Assembly (NCBI GenBank): GCA_028287545.1
Contig: JAQBPL010000035.1
Location: 1-12,035, forward strand
Length of the DNA stretch: 12,035 nt
Reading direction: 5' to 3'
DNA from: Vulcanimicrobiota bacterium
Lineage (GTDB): Bacteria > Eremiobacterota > Eremiobacteria > Baltobacterales > Baltobacteraceae
Positions 7,707-12,035 of this stretch are shown one piece after another (within the stretch, counting starts at the first letter, position 1; every line of letters starts with the position of its first letter). The notes beneath the pieces are model-generated. The model did no database searches and was not told where the DNA came from. It worked only from the letters and a program-made list of their open reading frames with translations. The translations under genes were made by a program, and so were the position numbers.

Positions 7707-7735
7707 TTGTGGCCCTTTCCGGCGTTGCGTACGCT
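7707..7735 (+). promoter_or_regulatory. Weak candidate promoter for mqnEAC
   Basis: TTGTGG (7707-7712) and TACGCT (7730-7735) are separated by 17 bp. Each matches the sigma-70 consensus at only three of six positions, so this is a suggestion only. It lies in the 194-bp divergent region between the permease and mqnE, which otherwise shows no repeat or RNA structure that I can recognise. Confidence 0.2.
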
Positions 7736-7788
7736 AACGAGGACGTGATGCGCGGGCCGCTGCCGACCCATGGCCCAGCAGATCTTCC

Positions 7789-7794
7789 AGGAGG
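7789..7794 (+). promoter_or_regulatory. Ribosome binding site deciding the mqnE start
   Basis: A full AGGAGG lies 10 nt before GTG 7805. A competing start, ATG 7748, has GAGG at 7739-7742 with 5 nt spacing and would add 19 residues. The GTG is preferred because homologous proteins begin only a few residues before the DPALSAIERKIENG segment. Confidence 0.6.
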
Positions 7795-7804
7795 AACCGA
7801 CCCG

Positions 7805-8956
7805 GTGAGAACGGCTGACCCTGCCCTGAGCGCGATCGAACGGAAGATCGAGAACGGTACCTCGCTCGATCTTGAAGACGGGCTCGCGCTCTTTCGCACC
7901 GCCGACGTTCACACGCTGGGCCGGCTCGCGAAGACCGCGAAGGAGCGCAAGAGCGGCAACGAGGTCTATTACGTCCTCAACCGTTACATCAATTCGACCA
8001 ACGTCTGCTACGCGAACTGCACGTTCTGTTCGTTCGCGCGCGGCGAGAAGGACGCGGACAAGGTCCGCATGTCCGCCGACGAGGTCGTCGCGAAGGCGCT
8101 CGAGACCGGTTCCAACTTCAACCAGCTGCACATTGTCGGCGGTCACGATCCGCGCCAGCTCTCGCTCGACTACTGGCTGCCGCTGATGCGGCGCTTCAAG
8201 GAGCTGCTGCCCCACGTGCAGCTCTCGCTCTTCACCGCGGCCGAGATCGACTACATGGCGCGCCGGCACCGGCTCTCGTACGACGAGATCTGCCGCACGC
8301 TGCGCGAAGCGGGGCTCGACAACGTCAACGGCGGCGGCGCCGAAGTCTTCTCCGAGCGTTTCCGCAAGGAAGTCTGTCCCAACAAGGTCGACGCGGCACA
8401 CTGGCTCGAGATCCACGAAACCCTGCACCGAGCCGGCGTCGCCTCGAACGCGACGATGCTGTACGGCACCATCGAGACGCTCGCCGAGCGGGTCGAGCAC
8501 TTGATCATGCTGCGCGAGTCACAGCGCCGCTCGCCGGGCTACAACGCGTTCATCCCGCTGGCGTTCCACCCGGACGGCAACGAGCTCTCGCACCACGGTT
8601 GGACGTCGGGACTCGACGACATCCGCATGTTCGCGGTCTCGCGTTTGATGCTCGACAATTTCGACCACATCAAGGCCTATTGGATGATCCAAGGTCTGAA
8701 GGTGTGTCAGCTGGCACTCGAGTTCGGCGCCGACGACATGGACGGCACGCACGGCTCGACCGACGAGGAGCGCATTTACCACAGCGCGGGAACGCTCTCG
8801 GGCCAATACGTCGACGACCGCGAGTTCCGCCGCTTGATCGAACAGGCCGGCTACGTCCCGGTGCGCCGCAACTCGACCTATGACGTGTTCCCGCACGATT
8901 GGAAGCCCGAAGACGGCATGCCGGAGCGGGCGTTCGCGGAGGCCGGCGCTGCGTAA
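7805..8956 (+). CDS. mqnE: Aminofutalosine synthase (radical SAM)
   Basis: 383 residues from GTG 7805. MqnE is a cytoplasmic radical SAM enzyme. It joins the adenosyl part of SAM to 3-[(1-carboxyvinyl)oxy]benzoate, made by MqnA, to give 6-amino-6-deoxyfutalosine in the futalosine route to menaquinone. The iron-sulfur motif CxxxCxxC is seen as C68-YAN-C72-TF-C75 in STNVCYANCTFCSFARGE. Other conserved stretches are QLHIVGGHDP, NVNGGGAEVFSERFRK, and near the C-terminus GADDMDGTHGSTDEERIYHSAG. Length is normal for the family. It opens the operon mqnE-mqnA-mqnC; its TAA (8954-8956) overlaps the start of mqnA. The closest alternative is MqnC, but that role is clearly filled by the third gene, and the VCYANC motif is the MqnE form. 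The gene is divergent from the ABC permease. Confidence 0.93.
   Translation: MRTADPALSAIERKIENGTSLDLEDGLALFRTADVHTLGRLAKTAKERKSGNEVYYVLNRYINSTNVCYANCTFCSFARGEKDADKVRMSADEVVAKALETGSNFNQLHIVGGHDPRQLSLDYWLPLMRRFKELLPHVQLSLFTAAEIDYMARRHRLSYDEICRTLREAGLDNVNGGGAEVFSERFRKEVCPNKVDAAHWLEIHETLHRAGVASNATMLYGTIETLAERVEHLIMLRESQRRSPGYNAFIPLAFHPDGNELSHHGWTSGLDDIRMFAVSRLMLDNFDHIKAYWMIQGLKVCQLALEFGADDMDGTHGSTDEERIYHSAGTLSGQYVDDREFRRLIEQAGYVPVRRNSTYDVFPHDWKPEDGMPERAFAEAGAA
8938..8942 (+). promoter_or_regulatory. Ribosome binding site for CTG start of mqnA
   Basis: GGAGG sits inside the last codons of mqnE, 6 nt before CTG 8949. No ATG, GTG or TTG lies in the mqnA frame between ATG 8880 and the GTG inside the conserved region, so this site points to CTG as the start. 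Confidence 0.6.
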
Positions 8957-9761
8957 GCTCCGATACGGCCGCATCGGCTACGTCAACGTCGCGCCGATCG
9001 AGACCGCCTTCGATGTGGGCGCTTTGACGCGCGACGTCGACGTCGTCGAAGGCGTGCCGAGCCGGCTGAACGCATCGCTCACGGCCGGCGACCTCGACGT
9101 CGCGGCGATCAGCGCGGCGCATTATCTCGCCCATCGCGACGAGCTGGCGCTGGTCGGCGATCTCTGCATCGCCGCCGACGGCCCGGTGCGGTCGGTCCTG
9201 CTCGTCTCGCCGGTTCCGCCGTCGCTGCTCGGCGGTGCGACGATCGCGGTGACGCACCACTCGGCCTCCGCACGCGGGCTGCTCGCGACGCTGCTCGAAA
9301 ACGTGATGCACCTCGACGTGCGGTACGAGACCGTCGACGACGCGCTCGCCGCGGCGCGCTCGGGCCGTCCGGCGCTCGTCATCGGCGACGACGCGCTCGT
9401 CGCGCGCGGCGCGTGCGCGCCGGCCGCCATTCACGATCTTGGCGAGGCTTGGCGCGCCTGGACCGGTCTGCCGTTCGTTTTCGCCGTGTGGGCCGTGCGC
9501 CGCGACGTGCTCGCAGCGCGGCCCGACGACGTCGGGGCGCTCGCCGTCTCGCTGGCGCAAGGGCGCGCCTGGGGCGCTGCGCACCGCGGGGAGGTCATCG
9601 ACGCGGCGGTGGCGCGGCGGCCGTTCCATCGCGGGCTGTACGCCGACTATTTCACCCGGCTGACGTACGTGCTCGACGAACGAGCGCAGCAGGGCCTCGC
9701 GCGCTTCGACGAATTGCGCACCGCTGGGGAGACAAAGGAGCATTTTCGTGTCGCTGGCTGA
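8949..9761 (+). CDS. mqnA: Chorismate dehydratase
   Basis: MqnA converts chorismate to 3-[(1-carboxyvinyl)oxy]benzoate, the first committed step of futalosine-dependent menaquinone synthesis. It is a cytoplasmic protein with a periplasmic-binding-protein-like fold. With CTG 8949 as start it has 270 residues, a normal length, and begins MRKLRYGRIGYVNVAPI, matching the usual MqnA opening (R-x-G-x-x-x-Y-x-N-x-x-P). The next conserved parts are VVEGVPSRLNASLTAGDLDVAAISA, where the substrate pocket lies in the family, and IAVTHHSASARGLLATLL. The C-terminal half contains the hinge-side sequence GLPFVFAVWAV. An ATG at 8880 is in frame but would overlap mqnE by 77 nt and add 23 residues of Arg/Ser-rich sequence without family resemblance. 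The gene overlaps the mqnE stop (CTGCGTAA) and overlaps mqnC by 14 nt, so translation is probably coupled. Confidence 0.88.
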   Translation: MRKLRYGRIGYVNVAPIETAFDVGALTRDVDVVEGVPSRLNASLTAGDLDVAAISAAHYLAHRDELALVGDLCIAADGPVRSVLLVSPVPPSLLGGATIAVTHHSASARGLLATLLENVMHLDVRYETVDDALAAARSGRPALVIGDDALVARGACAPAAIHDLGEAWRAWTGLPFVFAVWAVRRDVLAARPDDVGALAVSLAQGRAWGAAHRGEVIDAAVARRPFHRGLYADYFTRLTYVLDERAQQGLARFDELRTAGETKEHFRVAG

Positions 9762-10830
9762 CGTTCTCGACCGGGCCGCCGGCGGCGGACGGCTCTCCTT
9801 CGACGAAGGGGTGCGCCTGTACCGGGACGCCCCGCTGCACGAGCTCGGCTCGGCCGCACACGAGCGCCGCATGGCGATGTATCCGACCAGCGACGTGACC
9901 TACGTGGTCGATACGACGATCAATTACACGAACGTCTGCAACGTGCACTGCACGTTCTGCGCGTTCTTCCGCCCGGAGCACCACGCCGAGGGCTACACGA
10001 TGTCGCACGACAAAGTGCTCGAACGCGTGAAGTACGCGGCCGATCAAGGCGCGACGCAGATCATGATTCAGGGCGGCGTCAATCCCGAGCTGCGCATCGA
10101 GTGGTTCGAGGAGCTGTTCCGCCGGGTCGCGATCGAGTTCCCGAACGTCGACATCCACTCGCTCTCCGTCTCGGAGATCTCCGGACTCTCGCAGATCGAA
10201 GGGCTGAGCACGCGCGAGGTGCTGGCGCGGCTCAAGGCCGCCGGCCTCAAATCGCTGCCGGGCGCGGGCGCGGAGATCCTCGTCGAACGCGTGCGCAAAC
10301 GGATCAGCGCGCGCAAGATCGTTCCGGACGCGTGGATCGGCGTCATGCGCGACGCGCAGCAGCTCGGCATGCCGACGACCGCGACGATGATGTTCGGCTC
10401 GATCGAGACCGACGACGAGCGGATCGCGCACCTGGAAGTCATCCGCGACCTGCAGGACGAGACCGGCGGCTTCACCGCGTTCATCCCCTGGTATTACGTG
10501 CCGTACAAAACGCCGCTGCGCGGGCGCGAGGCCAGCGGCCTCGAGTATCTGCGCGTGCTGGCGCTCTCGCGGCTGTTCCTCGACAACGTTCCGCATCTGC
10601 AGGCGTCGTGGCTCACGCCGGGTCTCAAGCTCGGCCAGATGGCGCTGTTCTACGGCTGCGACGACATGGGCGGCACGATCATCGAAGAGCAGGTCGTGCA
10701 CGACGCGGGCAGCACGAACGAAGCGACGCGCGCGCAGGTCGAAGGCCTCGTCCGCGGCGCCGGTTTCAACCCGGTCATCCGCGACACATACTGGAACCTC
10801 CGCAGCGACCTCGAACTCGCCACCGTCTAG
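9748..10830 (+). CDS. mqnC: Cyclic dehypoxanthinyl futalosine synthase (radical SAM)
   Basis: 360 residues from GTG 9748, with AAAGGAG (9734-9740) 7 nt upstream, inside mqnA. MqnC is the cytoplasmic radical SAM enzyme that cyclises dehypoxanthine futalosine to cyclic dehypoxanthine futalosine. The cluster motif is C64-NVH-C68-TF-C71, followed by AFFRPEHHAEGY. Further family stretches are QIMIQGGVNPELRIEW, LSVSEISGLS, LKSLPGAGAEILVERVRK, TTATMMFGSIET, FIPWYYVPYKTPL, and FYGCDDMGGTIIEEQVVHDAG. Length and start agree with the family. It is the last gene of mqnEAC. The enzyme acting between MqnE and MqnC (a nucleosidase) and the following enzyme MqnD are not in the window. The gene ends 51 nt from the convergent mnmA stop. 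Confidence 0.95.
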   Translation: MSLADVLDRAAGGGRLSFDEGVRLYRDAPLHELGSAAHERRMAMYPTSDVTYVVDTTINYTNVCNVHCTFCAFFRPEHHAEGYTMSHDKVLERVKYAADQGATQIMIQGGVNPELRIEWFEELFRRVAIEFPNVDIHSLSVSEISGLSQIEGLSTREVLARLKAAGLKSLPGAGAEILVERVRKRISARKIVPDAWIGVMRDAQQLGMPTTATMMFGSIETDDERIAHLEVIRDLQDETGGFTAFIPWYYVPYKTPLRGREASGLEYLRVLALSRLFLDNVPHLQASWLTPGLKLGQMALFYGCDDMGGTIIEEQVVHDAGSTNEATRAQVEGLVRGAGFNPVIRDTYWNLRSDLELATV

Positions 10831-10841
10831 TCATTGCGGGA

Positions 10842-10877
10842 GCGCCCTATCATTGCAAGCTCGCAATGACAGGGCGC
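10842..10877. repeat. Intergenic hairpin between convergent genes
   Basis: A 15-bp stem with one mismatch, GCGCCCTATCATTGC (10842-10856) and GCAATGACAGGGCGC (10863-10877), encloses the loop AAGCTC. It has no T tract. It fills most of the 51-nt gap between the mqnC and mnmA stops and could stall transcription or protect 3' ends from both sides. A third copy of TCATTGC stands at 10831-10837. The minus-strand core GTCATTGCGAGC resembles the element at 5785-5805 and widespread REP-like intergenic repeats. Confidence 0.65.
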
Positions 10878-10881
10878 GCGC

Positions 10882-11964
10882 CTAGGCGGCTTCGCGGATC
10901 GTTGCTGCGCCGAGGACTTCGCTGCCGGCGAGATCGAGCAGGGCGACGAGCTGGCCGGGGGCGATCGCGCGTTGCGGCTCGGCGAACCGGACGCGCAGGG
11001 TGCCGTCGGGTTCGAGGATGGCGGTGGCGCGGGCGGGGCGGGAGCGGTAGCGCGTCATCGCCAGCACCTCGGCGCGCCCGTCCGTGAAGGCCTCGGGGCG
11101 GATCAGGTTCAGTTCGTCGGCGATCAGCCCGAAGGCGTCGAGTTCGTCTTCCCGTCCGATCACGATCGTGTTGGTCGTCGGGTCGATGCGGGTCACGTAC
11201 CGCGGCTCCGCCTCGCCGCCCGGAAGCCCGCGGCGCTGGCCGACCGTGTAGCCGCCGATCCCCGCGTGGGTCCCGGCCGCCGCGCCGGCCGTGGTCAGGA
11301 TCGGGCCCGGCTGGGCCGTTTGGGGGGCGAGCCGGGTAAGCACCTCGCGATAGTCGCCGCCCTCGACGAAGCAGATGTCCTGCGACTCCGTCTTCTCGGC
11401 GACGGCGAGGCCCAGGCGCAGCGCGTGGCCGCGCGTCTCGGCCTTGGTCAGGGAACCGATCGGGAGGAGCAGCCGCTCGAGCTGCGCCGTCGTCAGCTGG
11501 GCCAGGGCGTAGGCCTGGTCTTTGGGAGAGTCGCCGCGGAAGAGGTGAGGCCCGTCGCCGCGGTGCTCGAGCCGGGCGTAGTGGCCGGTCGCGACGTACC
11601 GCGCGCCGAGCCGGTCCGCGTAGGCGCGCAGGGTCCCCAGCTTCACCTCGTTGTTGCACGAAACGCAGGGGTTCGGCGTGCGCCCGTTCGCGTAGTCGCT
11701 CGCAAAGCGCTCGATGACCCCACGCCGGAACGTCTCCTCGAAGTCGAGGACGTAGTGGGGGATGCCCAGCGTCGCCGCGCTCCGGCGGGCGTCGTCGAAG
11801 TCGTCGGCGCCGCAGCACGATTTCGCATGCGCCGGCTTCGTGGGCGCGTACATCTTCATCGTGACGCCGACGACGTCGTAGCCCGCCTCTGCCAGCAGGC
11901 CGGCCGCTACCGCCGAATCGACGCCGCCGCTCATCGCGGCGACGACGCGCACTCGCTCGTTCAT
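10882..11964 (-). CDS. mnmA: tRNA-specific 2-thiouridylase MnmA
   Basis: A cytoplasmic enzyme that adds sulfur to U34 of tRNAs for Lys, Glu and Gln, using ATP and a persulfide relay. The PP-loop is [12 protein letters not shown] (Ser12 to Ser17). The two catalytic cysteines fall in the expected places: C103 in [14 protein letters not shown] and C198 in TESQDICFV. Also seen are VATGHYAR, the tRNA-handling stretch [23 protein letters not shown], and a C-terminal beta-barrel ([16 protein letters not shown]). I chose ATG 11964 (360 residues), which gives [14 protein letters not shown], close to known MnmA openings. ATG 11985 is in frame and would add seven residues; neither has a clear ribosome binding site. 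All key residues are present and the protein is full length. An extra Cys pair (C50, C51) is not part of the catalytic relay as known. It is transcribed alone leftward, with inverted repeats upstream. Confidence 0.95.
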   Translation of the reverse strand: MNERVRVVAAMSGGVDSAVAAGLLAEAGYDVVGVTMKMYAPTKPAHAKSCCGADDFDDARRSAATLGIPHYVLDFEETFRRGVIERFASDYANGRTPNPCVSCNNEVKLGTLRAYADRLGARYVATGHYARLEHRGDGPHLFRGDSPKDQAYALAQLTTAQLERLLLPIGSLTKAETRGHALRLGLAVAEKTESQDICFVEGGDYREVLTRLAPQTAQPGPILTTAGAAAGTHAGIGGYTVGQRRGLPGGEAEPRYVTRIDPTTNTIVIGREDELDAFGLIADELNLIRPEAFTDGRAEVLAMTRYRSRPARATAILEPDGTLRVRFAEPQRAIAPGQLVALLDLAGSEVLGAATIREAA

Positions 11965-11965
11965 C

Positions 11966-11980
11966 TCTGTTCGACAGAAC
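11966..11980. promoter_or_regulatory. Short inverted repeats just before mnmA
   Basis: Two small overlapping inverted repeats are seen: TCTGT-TCG-ACAGA (11966-11978) and GTTC-GACA-GAAC (11969-11980). They lie directly upstream of ATG 11964. They could be an operator or a small hairpin near the start codon. At this length chance occurrence is quite possible. Confidence 0.25.
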
Positions 11981-12016
11981 TCCATACAAGGGAAACGGGG
12001 TGCGCCCGCAAAGGGT

Positions 12017-12034
12017 GCGCAGACATGTCTGCGC
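12017..12034. promoter_or_regulatory. Perfect 18-bp palindrome upstream of mnmA
   Basis: GCGCAGACATGTCTGCGC is identical to its reverse complement over all 18 bases. It lies 52 nt before ATG 11964 of mnmA, next to a possible minus-strand promoter (TTGCGG at 12011-12006, TTGTAT at 11989-11984). Symmetry without a loop favours a dimeric protein site over a hairpin. The window ends one base later, so it may equally belong to the gene beyond the edge. Confidence 0.45.
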
Positions 12035-12035
12035 T

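Noticed and set aside
8670..9872. A 400-codon open frame on the minus strand
   Set aside because: It is antisense across mqnE, mqnA and mqnC, Arg/Ala/Pro-rich and low in complexity, while the plus-strand proteins are clearly conserved enzymes.
9652..10701. A 349-codon open frame on the minus strand
   Set aside because: It mirrors mqnC, whose radical SAM motifs are intact, and its own sequence shows only His/Arg/Asp-rich shadow composition.
11966..11980. LexA-type SOS box before mnmA
   Set aside because: The half sites are GTTC-N4-GAAC and CTGT-N3-ACAG; known LexA boxes have the opposite orientation (GAAC-N4-GTTC) or 8-bp spacing (CTGT-N8-ACAG).
10850..11989. A 379-codon frame on the same strand as mnmA in another frame
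   Set aside because: It fully overlaps mnmA and consists of Arg/Gly/Pro-rich sequence, whereas mnmA carries all catalytic motifs.
1..12035. CRISPR array, insertion sequence, tRNA, rRNA or prophage
   Set aside because: No regularly spaced repeats, transposase motifs, terminal inverted repeats or cloverleaf-like segments were found on reading both strands.

Overview
This is a GC-rich bacterial window from a diderm organism. The evidence for an outer membrane is a large TonB-dependent receptor with a carboxypeptidase-regulatory-like N-terminal domain and a C-terminal aromatic residue, followed at once by a lipoprotein. Menaquinone is made by the futalosine route (mqnE-mqnA-mqnC). The combination of high GC, Oar-like TonB receptor, futalosine genes and frequent GTG/TTG starts would fit Eremiobacterota (WPS-2) or a similar soil lineage such as Acidobacteriota. 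That placement is an inference from gene content only, and no rRNA is present.

Layout. (1) 2-1229: two short genes of unknown function converge, a partial one on + that runs in from the left edge and an exported helical protein on -. (2) 1230-5720: a self-contained envelope module. An AT-rich regulatory stretch with two 11-bp-spaced repeats precedes a TonB-dependent receptor and a two-domain beta-rich lipoprotein 9 nt downstream. A strong, near-symmetrical terminator closes the unit. (3) 5721-7610: on -, an orphan DppC-type ABC permease followed 12 nt later by an EamA/DMT exporter-like protein. (4) 7805-10830: on +, a tight mqnE-mqnA-mqnC operon for steps of menaquinone synthesis, with overlapping genes and an apparent CTG start for mqnA. 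(5) 10842-10877: a hairpin between convergent genes. (6) 10882-11964: mnmA on -, the tRNA 2-thiouridylase, with inverted repeats upstream that run to the right edge.

How the genes work together. MqnA dehydrates chorismate, MqnE joins the product to SAM to give aminofutalosine, and MqnC cyclises the dehypoxanthine derivative formed after a nucleosidase step. The nucleosidase (MqnB or MTA/SAH nucleosidase) and the later enzymes (MqnD onward) are not in the window. The receptor and lipoprotein probably act together at the cell surface on a substrate that cannot be told from sequence.

No CRISPR, transposase, tRNA, rRNA or phage gene was seen. The most unusual elements are the receptor/non-SusD-like lipoprotein pair with its candidate operator, the CTG start of mqnA, the solitary permease, and a perfect 18-bp palindrome upstream of mnmA.
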